Assembly: GCA_958510825.1 (NCBI GenBank)
Contig: OY294044.1
Location: 39,543,816-39,607,815, forward strand
Length of the DNA stretch: 64,000 bases
Source of the DNA: Brachypterus glaber
Lineage: Eukaryota; Arthropoda; Insecta; Coleoptera; Kateretidae
Reading direction: 5' to 3'
The position numbers and the translations under genes were made by a program. How positions within the stretch are numbered: position 1 is the stretch's first letter; each line of letters begins with the position of its first letter. Under the pieces are notes generated by a model, which made no database searches, was not told where the DNA came from, and worked only from the letters and a program-made list of their open reading frames with translations. Below are positions 31,226-42,255 of this stretch, piece after piece.

Positions 31226-33350
31226 AGAGGTCAATTCAACCTCGTCATCCTCCGATATTTGGTTGTCTGTATTTTTTTCTTAAACTACTTGTCAACGTGC
31301 ATCACCTATAGTAATTTAAAGGTGTAACACCTCCTTATAGTAACTCTATGATTTTTTTATATTAGAGGCCAATTTCACCTCGTCATCCTCCGATATTTGG
31401 ATGTCTGTATTTTTTTTTCTTAAACTACTCGTTAACGTGCAACACCTGCACCAATTTGAAGGTGTGACACCTTCTAATAGTAACGCTATGATTTTTTTAT
31501 ATTACAGGCCAATTTGACCTCGTCATCCTCCGATATTTGGATGGTTTTTATATTAGAGTTCAATATTACCTCGTCATCGCCCGGTATTTGGATGTCTGTA
31601 TTTTTTTTTAACTACTCGTTAATGTGTTTATTAAAGAAGTTACCAAAAAACCGTTGCTGGAATTTTTTTTTATACTAGAAGTCAATTTGATCCTGTCATC
31701 CTCCGATATTTGGATGTATGTATTTTTTTCTTAGACTACTCGTTAACGTGCATTACCTGTATCGATTTGAAGGTCTGACACCTTCTTATAGTAACGCTAT
31801 GATTTTTTTTATATTAGAGGTCAGTTTGACCTCGTCATCCTCCGATATTTGGATGTCTGTATTTTTTTTAAACTACTCGTGAACGTGCATTACACCTCTA
31901 CCAATTTAAAGGTGTGACACCTTCTGATAGTACCGCTATGATTTTTTTATATTAGAGGTTGATTTGACCTTGTCATCCTCCAATATTTGAAAGTTCGTAT
32001 TTGTTTTCTTGAACTACTTGTTAACGTGCATCATCTTTACCAATTTGAAGGTGTGACACTGACTAATAGTAACTTTATGACTTTTATATTTTCAAGGTCA
32101 ATTTGACCTCGTTATCCTTCGATATTTGGAAGTTTGTATTTTTTTTCTGAAACTGCTTGTTAACGTGCATCATCTGTACCAATTTGAAGGTGTGACAACT
32201 TTTAATCGTAAGGATATGAATTGTTTTTATATTATAAGTCAATTTGACCTCGTCATGCTCCGGTATTTGGATGTCTGTAATTTTTTCTTAAACTATTTGT
32301 TAACTTGCATCACCTGCACTAATTTAAAGGTGTGATACCTTCTAATAGTAATGCTATGAATTTTTTTATATTTACTAGGTCAATTTGACCTCGTCATCCT
32401 CAGATATTTGGAAGTTTGATTTTTTTTTTAAACTACTCGTTAACGTGCATCACCTTTACCAATTTTAAGGTGTGACACCTTCTAATATTAACACTATGAT
32501 TTTTTTTTGTATTAGACGTCAACTTGACCTCGTTATCCTCGGATATTTGGATGTCTGTATTTTTTTTCTAGAACTATTCGTTAACTGGCATCAACTGCAC
32601 TAATTTGAAGGTGTGACACCTTCTAATAGTAATGCTATGATTTTCTTTTTTTATATTTGAGGTCAATTTGACCTTGTCTTCCTCCGATATTTAAATGTCT
32701 GTATTTTTTTCTTAAACTACTCGTTAACGTACATCACCTGTACTAATTTAAAAGTGTGTCACATTCTAATAGTAACGCTATGATTTTTTCATATAAGGTC
32801 AATATAACCTCGTCTTCGTCCGATATTTAAAAGTTTGTATTTGTTTTCTTGTACTTGTTAACGTGTATCATCTTTACCAATTTGAAAGTGTGACACCTAC
32901 TAATAGTAATTATATGATTTTGTTATATTTTCAATATGACCTTGTTATCCTTCAATATATGGAAGTTTTATTTTTTTCTTAAACTACTTGTTAACATGCA
33001 TCTTTGGAGCCAATTTGAAGGTGTGACAATTTGTAATAGAAAGGATATGATTTTTTTATATTAAAGGTCAATTTGACCTAGTCATCCTCCGATATTTAAA
33101 TGTCTGTATATTTTTCTGAAACTACTCGTTAACGTACATCACCTGTACTAATTTGAAAGTGTGTCACCTTCTAATAGTAACAATATGACCTCGTTATCCT
33201 TGGATATTTGTAAGTTTGTATTTTTTTCTTAAACTACTTGTCAACATGCATCTTTGGAGCCAATTTAAAGGTATGATAACTTGTAAGAGTAAGGATATGA
33301 TTTTTTTATATTAAAGGTCAATTTGACCTCGTCATCCTCCGATTGGGGAC
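30320..33350. repeat. ~140-bp satellite array with inversion near 30770
   Basis: About three monomers in one orientation (30320-30765), then about nineteen in the other. Anchor cctcgtcatcctccgatatt recurs near 30821, 31378, 31518, 31831, 32248, 32389, 32528, 32812 and 33328. Spacing is 136-144 bp, mostly 139-141. Each monomer also has an A/T run, actactcgttaacgtgcat, caccaatttgaaggtgtgac, a short accttc half-palindrome and tagtaacgctatgattttt. Divergence is moderate. A few shortened monomers occur, for example near 31030, 31545 and 33180. Confidence 0.93.
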
Positions 33351-33470
33351 CATGAAGACTATATTTTAAGTCTAGGTACTTTTTGTCTACCTATATCTGT
33401 TAATAAAATGCTATAAACAAAGATACATAAAAAGTACCTAGACTTAAAATATAGTCACCATGGTGTAAAC
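33346..33470. mobile_element. 120-bp hairpin element at the array end
   Basis: accatgaagactatatttta then agtctaggtacttttt on the left is inverted on the right as aaaaagtacctagactta then aaatatagtcaccatggt. The loop is ctatatctgttaataaaatg-like. The near-perfect arms suggest a young MITE-like insertion that ends the satellite array. Confidence 0.8.
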
Positions 33471-33639
33471 TGCTATTGTTTTATCAAACTAGGTATATAT
33501 TTTTTAATTAAAAATTCATAACCTCAATTTATTAAATTTTCTATTATATCATTAAAATATCTTAATATTTCAATAACAATAATAATAAATATAATTATAA
33601 GACAAATACATATTTGTTACTTACCATATTAAATAATGT

Positions 33640-34069
33640 AATTAAAAGAAGTTATGGCATCTTACATCTGACATGTGCACAAATTACTAAAAAACTAAAT
33701 CTAAAAATAGAATCTATTTTTAGAACTGGTTCATAAAAATAACGCAAGTGTCGCCACTGTACATAGTCATGATATGATGCCATTAATACATTTGTGTATT
33801 GAAATAAAATAGAGTACACTATGGCATCTTACACAGAATTTCGTTTTTTAAGAAAAAACTGGCTCAAAATTACTTTTTAGTTGTCTAAAACTACCAGAAT
33901 GCCTTATTTTTGTTGCAAAATTTGTATTTTCTATATTAAAAAAATAAATAACGTGCATTAGATTGGGAAAATTAATCAAAAAAAGTTATGGCATCCTGTG
34001 TAAGATGCCATAATGTGAACGGATGCCAGTATTCACTCATATGCATCCACAGGGATGCCATAGTAAATA
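33640..34069. repeat. GATGCCA/TGGCATC motif cluster, right
   Basis: Seven or eight copies of TGGCATC or GATGCCA at 33651, 33775, 33820, 33987, 34003, 34021 and 34052, mostly as ttatggcatctta or its complement. This mirrors the cluster at 29157-29660 on the other side of the satellite array. Confidence 0.8.
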
Positions 34070-34076
34070 TGACCGT

Positions 34077-34078
<2 letters not shown>

Positions 34079-34140
<62 letters not shown>
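34079..34140. repeat. (CA)n microsatellite
   Basis: About 30 uninterrupted CA units, directly before the start of duplication unit A. A 70-codon minus-strand frame of repeated VC residues here is a repeat artefact. Confidence 0.98.
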
Positions 34141-34143
<3 letters not shown>

Positions 34144-34778
34144 GCTGATTCATAAGCTATTTGTAATATATCGATACCCTCCAAAAAACATGCCTTACAC
34201 TCTTAAAAAAGTAGTGAGGACAGCCCATAAATATATTATTATAAACTATGTGTTTAGCTGTACTTATAATTATATAAAAATCCAAAATGGGTAACTGTGT
34301 AATGCAAATTTAGTTTTATGTATTAGGTGTCCCCAAAAATATGTAATTACCTCACTTATGTAAAAACTTTGCCTCACATTTATAGTAGAATAATATTATA
34401 ATAGATTGTCAACATCACATTAGAGTGGCAAAAAAATATTTTTTTACACCGTGTTACCTAAAATGCAAACAACGTAAAAATTTTTCATTTGCAAATAATT
34501 AAAAAGAATTTCGTTACGTCTTTGTGTGTATGTCTGTATGCACTGTAAAAAAGAAAGACAAAGTTTCCACTTATTCATACCTATATTGGTACTGGATTTT
34601 AACTGTATCGATGCCAGAATTTTGCTGTTGTTAGTAAAATTTGAACTAAAGTATGTGGAGGAGGGTCCTTTGCTGGCATTGGCTCGCGCTGCCTCACCTT
34701 CTCCCCACTTGCAGCTTCACCTAAGGTTGTAAGCTCTTCGCTTTATCGCAATCTGATCGAGACTTCGTAAACAATCTG

Positions 34779-34901
34779 TATACTATACTATACTATACTA
34801 TACTATACTATACTATACTATACTATACTATACTATACTATACTATACTATACTATACTATACTATACTATACTATACTATACTATACTATACTATACTA
34901 A
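34779..34901. repeat. (TATAC)n tract, 5' of the LINE
   Basis: About 24 perfect TATAC pentamers. The matching tract in unit B (39900-40345) is composed mainly of TACTG and CACTG pentamers. Confidence 0.98.
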
Positions 34902-35882
34902 AAAATTGGTTAGAACAGAACAAACTCATTATTAATGATGAGAAAACCAATTATATGCTTTTAAAGATAAAAAACCAGCCAGTCGAAACAATAACCATAA
35001 ATAATGAGCTCAAAATTCTATCAAAGACTGTTAAATTTTTAGGACTGCATGCGAAAGCGATTAAGCCAGGTAACATATTCCCTGTTTGTGTTGAGGAAGT
35101 ATGTTGATGTTTATACTTTGAAGACCGTATACTTCTCTAACTTTCATAGCATTTTAAGTTATGGAATAATTTTCTGGGGTAAATGCAAGGACATAGAAAC
35201 TATCTTTGTCTGTCAAAAACGAGCTCTACGTACAGTTTTTGGTCTGCACTACGATGCATCTTGTAGAGGTCTCTTCAGAACCAACCGAATACTTACAGTC
35301 GTCGGTTTATATGTATTCAAGTCAATTTTGTTTTTGATAAAACATAAACAACTTTTTAGAGATTTAGAACCTAACTCCAGTAGAATCATGAATTACAGCA
35401 TTCCAATACATAGATTAGCAACATATGAAAAAGGTTCTTATTACTCTTCCGTTAGTCTTTATAATAGCCTTCCCATGCATTTAAAAACCATAAAAAATTT
35501 AAAAACTTTCAAAAGCACTTTACTTAACTATCTTTGTGAAATTGAGCCCTATTCCCTTAATGAATATGAGCTTTATATAGAAAATCACAGCTTCAGATTT
35601 CAAAGTGAATTTTAAATGTATTGTATAGGTAAATTTTATTTTTTAAATTAAAAAAAAATTAAGTTGACTTTCTTTTCTCTCTCTCTCCGTCTTTTATTAT
35701 GATATAATTTTAAATGTCTGTTTTAAACGTTAATTTTTTTCGATTTTTTTTTTATAGTGTATTTATTTAGCTATTATATTGTATTTTATATTGACAAATT
35801 TCCAATTAAGGTATTTATCTACAGCTTTAAAAGGATGTATTTAGATCATTTCTTGAAATAAAGATTTATTTATTATTTTATT
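34902..35882 (+). pseudogene. 5'-truncated LINE, RT C-terminal region, inserted in (TATAC)n
   Basis: The open frame starts at the pentamer junction: NWLEQNKLIINDEKTNYMLL, TVKFLGLHA, a stop or frame step, then a 188-codon frame (35049-35615) with YVDVYTLKTVYFSNFHSILS, YGIIFWG, CQKRALRTVFGL and SLYNSLPMHLK. This is the thumb/C-terminal part of Jockey/CR1-type LINE RTs. A normal stop is followed by ~260 bp of 3' UTR with aaataaagatttatttatta. The LINE ends directly in another (TATAC)n tract. Few lesions make it fairly young. There is no RT catalytic core because of the truncation. Confidence 0.9.
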
Positions 35883-36122
35883 TATTATTTATTTACTATA
35901 CTATACTATACTATACTATACTATACTATACTATACTATACTATACTATACTATACTATACTATACTATACTATACTATACTATACTATACTATACTATA
36001 CTATACTATACTATACTATACTATACTATACTATACTATACTATACTATACTATACTATACTATACTATACTATACTATACTATACTATACTATACTATA
36101 CTATACTATACTATACTATACT
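35883..36122. repeat. (TATAC)n tract, 3' of the LINE
   Basis: About 48 perfect pentamers (written ACTAT). The purity on both sides of the LINE and the lack of a LINE in unit B show that the element integrated within this microsatellite. Confidence 0.98.
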
Positions 36123-36900
36123 AGATTACATTACATCCAAAAAAAAATCCATTTTACGCGGAAGGGTGAAAAATGGAAAAATGGGATAAATTGGGCAGTG
36201 TGTTTTTCTTTATTTTTTTTATTTCCGAAAAAAAGGGAAAAGGGAAAGTATTAGCAGTTTTTTGCATACAGCAATTTAATTCCAAGTATAAAAAAACTAG
36301 CATTGTTTTAAATTTGTGTATTAAAGTTGTCCTCACAATTATATGTATTAAAATTGGTCCCACAAGTATGTTATTCTCAACAGGTGTGTATTCTAGATTT
36401 TCACTAATATATACATTGTTTTAAGAAATGTAAAAAAATGTCCCCACAATTATATTATTGTCGATTAGTGTGTATAATTCATCTATAAATAGTAAAAATT
36501 TTCACATATTTCATCATAATCTAATTTTCTCTTGCTACTGACAAGCTAAAGAAAAGCATGGCTTAAATACAGCTTGTTGCTTTGCATTATTAAAAAAAGT
36601 GTAATAATAAACTTTTACTTTTGCCAACTGTTACTTTAACGCACTATATTTAATTTTATAATACATTTTAATTTTTTTTTAATTTAATAAAATTTATTTT
36701 TAACTAGTTTTTTAATAAATCCATGAACATTTATAGAATAGGTACCATATTTTGCATAAAAAATAGAATAGCATAGCACTGCACTGCACTGCACTGCACT
36801 GCACTGCACTGCATAGCATAGCATAGTATAATATAATATAATACAATATAACCAGCCTTAAAAGCCCCCAAATAGCAATTTTTAATTTAAAAAAAAGAAG
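36123..36900. repeat. Unit A non-coding segment with E-module remnant
   Basis: 36146-36205 (atccattttacgcggaaggg, tgaaaaatgg, gggcagtgtg) is an inverted E module. 36430-36490 has tgtccccacaattatattat. 36530-36770 is AT-rich and absent from unit B. At 36774-36815 there is a (CACTG)n run, then (CATAG)n. Short frames over these repeats are not genes. Confidence 0.75.
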
Positions 36901-37045
36901 GAATTTATCCCCTATTTGCTCCCCCTGCCGCACCCCAATGTTCACCAAAAACAATCCCGATCGATATATTTTGGTAAAATACCTGTATGCCAAATTTTAA
37001 GTCTCGAGCTTAAAGCGTTCTTAAGTTATCGTGTTGAGAAGATTT
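36900..37045 (+). repeat. M module, copy 2
   Basis: tgccgcaccccaatgttcac, aaaaacaatcccgatcga, tacctgtatgccaaatttta and agcgttcttaagttatcgtg match the copies at 40835, 63690 and (inverted) 15605. A 121-bp array follows at once. Confidence 0.85.
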
Positions 37046-37740
37046 CCCGGATAACGAAAAAATCTTAATGATAATATAATATCTCCCGCGGGGATTATTT
37101 TTAAATGTTTACAATATTTTTTTAAAAATTGGTTTATAAGTGTTTTTAAGGTAAAAAACCTAAATCTAATAACAAAAAATATTTTAACTCCACCCCCGGG
37201 GGATGAGAAGCTAATTACTTATAATTTTTTACAATATTTTCGTGAAAATTAGTATATAGGGGTTTTTGAGGTAGCTAAAATTGAATCTAATAACAAAAAA
37301 AAATAACTTTACCCCCCGCAGGAGTAAGGGGGTAATTATTTTTTAAATTTTTACAATATTTTCGTGAAAATTGATATAAAAAGGTTCTTGAGGTAGGTTA
37401 AACTTAATCTAATAACAAAACAAAATTAACTCCACTCTCGCGGGGGTAAAGGGGTAGTTATTTTTAAATGTTTACAATATTTTCGTAAACGTTAATTTAT
37501 AGGGGTTTTTGAGGTAGATAAAACTCAATCTGGTAACAATTTTTTTTAACTCTACCCTCGCGGAGGTAAGCGGGTAATTAGTTTTAATTGTTTACAATAT
37601 TTTCGTGAAAATTGGTATATAAGGGTTTTTTAGGTAGATAAAACTAAATTTAATAACAAAAAAAAATTATCTACACCCCCGTGGGGTGAGAAGGTAATTA
37701 TTTTTAAATGTTTACAATATTTTTGTGAAAATTGGTATAT
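37046..37740 (+). repeat. 121-bp-family array, unit A, forward half
   Basis: Five to six monomers with ttttcgtgaaaattggtata, ggggtttttgaggtagataa, aataacaaaaaa and accccccgcaggagtaaggg-type boxes. The spacing is slightly below to slightly above 121 bp, and divergence is higher than in the array at 16.8-17.5 kb. Confidence 0.88.
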
Positions 37741-38020
37741 ACAGGGTGTATTTGAAATAGCGTAGGAAATTTTAACAGGTGATTCTACATGATAAAATAT
37801 GACAAAAAGTTTAAGATATGTTAACGAGGTTTTGCACGTGAATTAATCCTAATAAGGCCCATCTTTGTATGTAATTTTCACGTACGCACACACAAACGGG
37901 TCTGGATAGGATTAGTTGACGTGCAAAACCTCGTTGATATATGTCAAAGGGTTCCTGAGTTATTAAATAAAAAACGATTTTTTTAGCCACTTTCAAAGGG
38001 GCGTAGCTCCCTTATGACGC
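37741..38020. mobile_element. 280-bp insertion starting ACAGGGTGTATTTGAAA
   Basis: The 121-bp array is interrupted mid-monomer (ggtatat) by acagggtgtatttgaaatag. The insert has an internal inverted pair (gttaacgaggttttgcacgt / acgtgcaaaacctcgttgat) and ends near gcgtagctcccttatgacgc. Unit B lacks it. Its 3' part is shared with 2868-2945, so it is a dispersed element. The ACAGGGTGT motif also marks palindrome P1. Confidence 0.7.
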
Positions 38021-38360
38021 ATTTTTAGCTACCTCAAAAACCCCCATATATTAATTTTTATGAAACTATAGTAAACATTTAAAAATAATTACCCCCTCAC
38101 TCTCGCGGGGGTGAGGTTAAACTTTTTTGTTATGATTCAATTTTAGGTAGGTACCTCAAAAATCCCTTCATACCAATTTTCACGAAAATATTGTAAAAAT
38201 TTAAAAATAATTACCCCCTTATCCCCCGGGGATGAAGATAAATCATTTTTGTTATCATATTTAGTTTTAGCTACCTGAAAAACCCCTATATATCAATTTT
38301 AACGAAAATATTGTAAACCTTTAAAAATAATTACACCCTCACACACGCGGGGCGGTTTTT
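38021..38360 (-). repeat. 121-bp-family array, unit A, inverted half
   Basis: About three monomers on the opposite strand (agctacctcaaaaaccccca, aaaataattaccccctcact, ctcgcgggggtgaggtt). With 37046-37740 it forms an inverted pair of tandem arrays. Confidence 0.88.
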
Positions 38361-39089
38361 TTTCTAAATATCTGGCATTGGAGCGAACTTGGTTAATAGC
38401 AAAACCAAGTTTTTTAAGGAAAGTTATATATAAAAACATAAGGCAAGAACGCGTATGCTGGCAGAATATTGCTGGGCTCTTAGACATAAAACAAACGTAA
38501 CCCAGTAAAGTAGGAAAATAAAAGGAGCTAAAAAATAAAATTGATTAATACAAACGTTCTTGACTTTTATTTTTAATATAGCTATACTTTTGTATTAAAA
38601 TATAAATAGTGTAAGCGTTTTTTATGCAAATGAGGTATACTTCGCAAAAAAAGTTTTTTGTTCCCACCCTACAGTGTGATACAACTGTCCCCACAATAAT
38701 AAATTTCCTTAAACCCTAAATATCTAAAACTGAAAAAAAACTATTAAAGAGGGCGCCACTTTCTTGAGATACTATATGTCCTTACAATTATATGAATAAT
38801 AAGAAAAATAACACATCGGATTTTTAGTGGAGAAGTGGGGACTTTTTTGGAATTTTTAACTTTATTATTCATAAATATTTTGCAAAAGTCTCCAAAACTT
38901 GTAGAAATAAATATCAGGAAAATTTTAATATAATATATCTTCCTATAAATTAAACAACCAAGGATATATTGCCAAAAAAAGTTGTGGGGACGTGGGTATG
39001 TCCCCACAACTATTAATGTCCCCACAAGCCTGGTAAAAATCACACCAAAATCCCCACAACTATTAGGAGACATACGCACACTCTCACAC

Positions 39090-39090
<1 letters not shown>
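38361..39090. other. Unit A tail, non-coding, with TGTCCCCACAA motifs
   Basis: TGTCCCCACAA or close variants occur about six times (near 38680, 38980, 39000, 39020 and 39050; also 36440 in unit A). A 137-codon minus-strand frame (38744-39157) partly covers the CA repeat and has no family motif; its counterpart in unit B is shorter and out of register. No gene is called. Confidence 0.55.
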
Positions 39091-39149
<59 letters not shown>

Positions 39150-39160
39150 ACACACACACC
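39091..39160. repeat. (CA)n microsatellite at the duplication junction
   Basis: About 30 CA units with a few interruptions, between the end of unit A and the start of unit B. The stretch 39161-39249 (gtcataaattgtggggccgt, gagttgtggggacattcag) is a short linker with inverted copies of the CCCCACAA motif. Confidence 0.95.
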
Positions 39161-39899
39161 TATACACGTCTGTCATAAATTGTGGGGCCGTGTGCACAAC
39201 ACCGAGTTGTGGGGACATTCAGACTGAGCACGTGGGTATGTAGAGTAAACTGCGCTGATTCATAAGCTATTTGTAATATATCGATTCCCTCCAAAAAACA
39301 TGCCTTACACTCTTAAAAAAGTAGTGAGGACAGCCCATAAATATATTATTATAAACTATGTGTTTAGCTGTACTTATAATTATATCAAAATCCAAAATGG
39401 GTAACTGTGGCCCCGCAATTAATGCAAATTTAGTTTTATGTATTAGGTGTCCCCAAAAATATGTAATTACCTCACTTATGTAAAAACTTTGCCTCACATT
39501 TATAGTAGAATAATATTATAATAAATTGTCAACATCACATTAGAGTGGCAAAAAAATATTTTTTTACACCGTGTTACCTAAAATGCAAACAACGTAAAAA
39601 TTTTTCATTTGCAAATAATTAAAAACAATGTCGTTACGTCTCTGCGTGTATGTCTGTATGCACTGTAAAAAAGAAAGACAAAGTTTCCACTTATTCATAC
39701 CTATATTGGTATTGGATTTTAACTGTATCGATGCCAGAATTTTGCTGTTATTAGTAAAATTTGAACTAAAGTATGTGGAGGTGGGTCCTTTGCTGGCATG
39801 GGCTCGCGCTGTCTCACCTTCTCCCCACTTGCAGCTTCACCTATGGTTGTAAACTCTTCGCTTTATCGCAATCTGATCGAGACTTCGTAAACATTCTGT

Positions 39900-40345
39900 A
39901 TACTATACTATACTGTACTGTACTGTACTGTACTGTACTGTACTGTACTGTACTGTACTGTACTGTACTGTACTGTACTGTACTGTACTGTACTGTACTG
40001 TACTGTACTGTACTGTACTGTACTGTACTGTACTGTACTGTACTGTACTGTACTGTACTGTACTGTACTGTACTGTACTGCACTGCACTGCACTGCACTG
40101 CACTGCACTGCACTGCACTGCACTGCACTGCACTGCACTGCACTGCACTGCACTGCACTGCACTGCACTGCACTGTACTGTACTGTACTGTACTGTACTG
40201 TACTGTACTGTACTGTACTGCACTGCACTGCACTGCACTGTACTGTACTGTACTGTACTGCACTGCACTGCACTGTACTGTACTGTACTGTACTGTACTG
40301 TACTGTACTGTACTATACTATACTATACTATACAATACTATACTA
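39900..40345. repeat. Pentanucleotide array, blocks of TACTG and CACTG
   Basis: Starts with a few TATAC units, then long blocks: (TACTG)n to 40080, (CACTG)n to about 40174, (TACTG)n to 40220, and further shorter alternating blocks, ending with TATAC units. The same base position alternates T/C in blocks. Because five is not a multiple of three, all frames stay open and give long LYCTV- or QYSTV-type repeats on both strands. These are not proteins. Confidence 0.98.
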
Positions 40346-40834
40346 TAAGGGTGAAAAATGGAAAAATGTGTTTTTCTTTATTTTTTTTTATTTCCGAAAA
40401 AAAGGGAAAAGGGAAAGTATTAGCAGTTTTTTGCATACAGAAATTTAATTCCAAGTATAAAAAAACTAGCATTGTTTTAAATTTGTGTATTAAAGTTGTC
40501 CTCAAAATTATATGTATTAAAATTGGTCCCATAAGTATATTATTGTCAACAGGTTCCAGATTTTCACGAATATATTTTTGATGTCCCCACTAATATATTC
40601 ATTGTTTTAAGAAATGTAAAAAAATGTCCCCACAATTATATTGTTGTCGATTAGTGTGTATAATTCATCTATAAATAGTAAAAATTTTCACATATTTCAT
40701 CATAATCTAATTTTCGTTTGGACAGCACAGCACAGCACAGCACAGCATAATATAATGTAATATAATATAACCTGCCTTAAAAGCCCCCAAATAGCAATTT
40801 TTAATTTAAAAAAAAAGAAGGAATTTATCCCCTA
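40346..40834. other. Unit B non-coding segment
   Basis: Counterpart of 36160-36890. It holds ggtgaaaaatggaaaaatgt, two TGTCCCCAC motifs and a (CAGCA)-type run at 40723-40746 where unit A has (CACTG)n. No gene. Confidence 0.6.
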
Positions 40835-40975
40835 TTTGCTCCCCTTGCCGCACCCCAATGTTCACCAAAAAAAATCCCGATCGCGATATATTTTTGTAAA
40901 ATACCTGTATGCCAAATTTTAAGTCTCGAGCTTAAAGCGTTCTTAAGTTATCGTGTTTAGAAGATTTCCCGGATA
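40835..40975 (+). repeat. M module, copy 3
   Basis: Nearly identical to the copy at 36900-37045 (ccttgccgcaccccaatgtt, cgatcgcgatatattt, agcgttcttaagttatcgtg). Confidence 0.88.
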
Positions 40976-40979
40976 ACGA

Positions 40980-41900
40980 AAAAATCTTAATGATAATATA
41001 ATATCTCCCGCGGGGATTATTTTTAAATGTTCACAATATTTTTGTAAAAATTGGTTTATAAGTGTTTTTAAGGTAAAAAAACTAAATCTAGTAACAAAAA
41101 ATATTTTAACTCCACCCCCGGGGGATGAGAAGCTAATTATTTATAATTTTTTACAATATTTTCGTGAAAATTAGTATATAGGAGTTTTTGAGGTAGCTAA
41201 AATTGAATCTAATAACAAAAAAAGAACTTTACCACCGCAGAAGTAAGGGGGTAATTATTTTTTTAATTTTTACAATATTTTCGTGAAAATTGATATAAAA
41301 AGGTTCTTGAGGTAGCTTATACTTAATCTAATAACAAAACAAAATTAACTCCACTCCCGCGGGGGTAAGGGGGTAGTTATTTTTAAATGTTTACAATATT
41401 TTCGTAAAAGTTAATTTATAGGGGTTTTTGAGGTAGATAAAACTCAATCTGGTAACAATTTTTTTAAACTCTACCCTCGCTTAGGTAAGCGGGTAATTAT
41501 TTTTAATTGTTTACAGTATTTTCGTGAAAATTGGTATATAGGGGTTTTTTAGGTAGATAAAACTAAATTTAATAACAAAAAAAAAATTATCTACACCCCC
41601 GGGGGGTGAGAAGGTAATTATTTATAAATTTTTACAATATTTTGGTGGAAATTGGTATATAGAGGTTTTTGAGGTATCTAAAATTGAATCTGATAACAAA
41701 AAAATTTTAACTTTACCTCCGCGGGAGTAAGGGGTAATTATTATTAAATTTGTTCAATATTTTCGTGAAAATTGGTATAAAATGGTTCTTGAGGTAGCTA
41801 AAACTTAATCTAATAACAAAAAAAATTAACTCCACTCCCGCGGGGTGAGGGGGTAGGTATTTTTAAATGTTTACAGTATTTTCGTAAAAATTAATTTACC
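40980..41900 (+). repeat. 121-bp-family array, unit B, forward half
   Basis: Seven to eight monomers, two more than unit A. The extra monomers lie at 41630-41890. In unit A that region is replaced by the 280-bp insertion. Confidence 0.88.
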
Positions 41901-42255
41901 AATCAGCTTTAGCTACCTCAAAAACCCCCATATATTAATTTTTATGAAACTATTGTAAACATTTAAACATAATTACCCCCTGACTCTCGCGGGGGTGAGG
42001 TTAAACTTTTTTGTTATGATTCAATTTACCTCAAAAATTCAAGGTACCTCAAAAATCCCTTAATACCAATTTTCACGAAAATATTGTAAAAATTTAAAAG
42101 TAATTAACCCCTTATCCCCCGGGATGAAGATAAATCATTTTTGTTATCATATTTAGTTTTAGCTACCTCAAAAACCCCTATATATCAATTTTAAGGAAAA
42201 TATTGTAAACCTTTAAAAATAATTACACCCTCACACCCGCGGGGCGGTTTTTATC
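41901..42255 (-). repeat. 121-bp-family array, unit B, inverted half
   Basis: Orientation switches at accaatcagctttagctacc. About three reversed monomers follow, as in unit A. The switch is present in both units, so it predates the duplication. Confidence 0.88.

Larger units (their letters stand above)
29221..34069. mobile_element. Composite repeat bounded by perfect 16-bp inverted repeat
   Basis: TATTTACTATGGCATC at 29221-29236 is exactly inverted at 34054-34069. Both ends lie beside CA-rich sequence (29190-29218 and the (CA)n at 34079). The outer ~450 bp on each side is studded with TGGCATC/GATGCCA motifs. Inside are AT-rich spacers, an inverted-repeat element (30240-31225), the ~140-bp satellite array and a 120-bp hairpin. 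No coding. Whether this moved as one unit is inference. Confidence 0.5.
34141..39085. repeat. Segmental duplication, unit A
   Basis: Starts tgcgctgattcataagctat and ends ccccacaactattaggagac-atacgc. The same boundaries occur in unit B (39250-42976). Outside insertions, the two units look well over 90 percent identical by eye. Unit A differs by a LINE in the (TATAC)n tract, an extra ~230 bp at 36530-36770, a 12-bp loss near 34290, fewer 121-bp monomers and a 280-bp insertion at 37741-38020. Confidence 0.93.

Noticed and set aside
30320..33350. CRISPR-like array
   Set aside because: Monomers are contiguous, about 140 bp and diverged along their whole length, with no unique spacers. The context is eukaryotic mobile-element DNA.
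33972..34184. 70-codon minus-strand frame with repeated VC
   Set aside because: Translation of the (CA)n microsatellite.
39773..40348. 191-codon plus-strand frame and 121-140-codon minus-strand frames of repeated LYCTV / QYSTV
   Set aside because: They are created by the pentanucleotide array; five-base units keep all frames open. There is no gene-like composition or family similarity.
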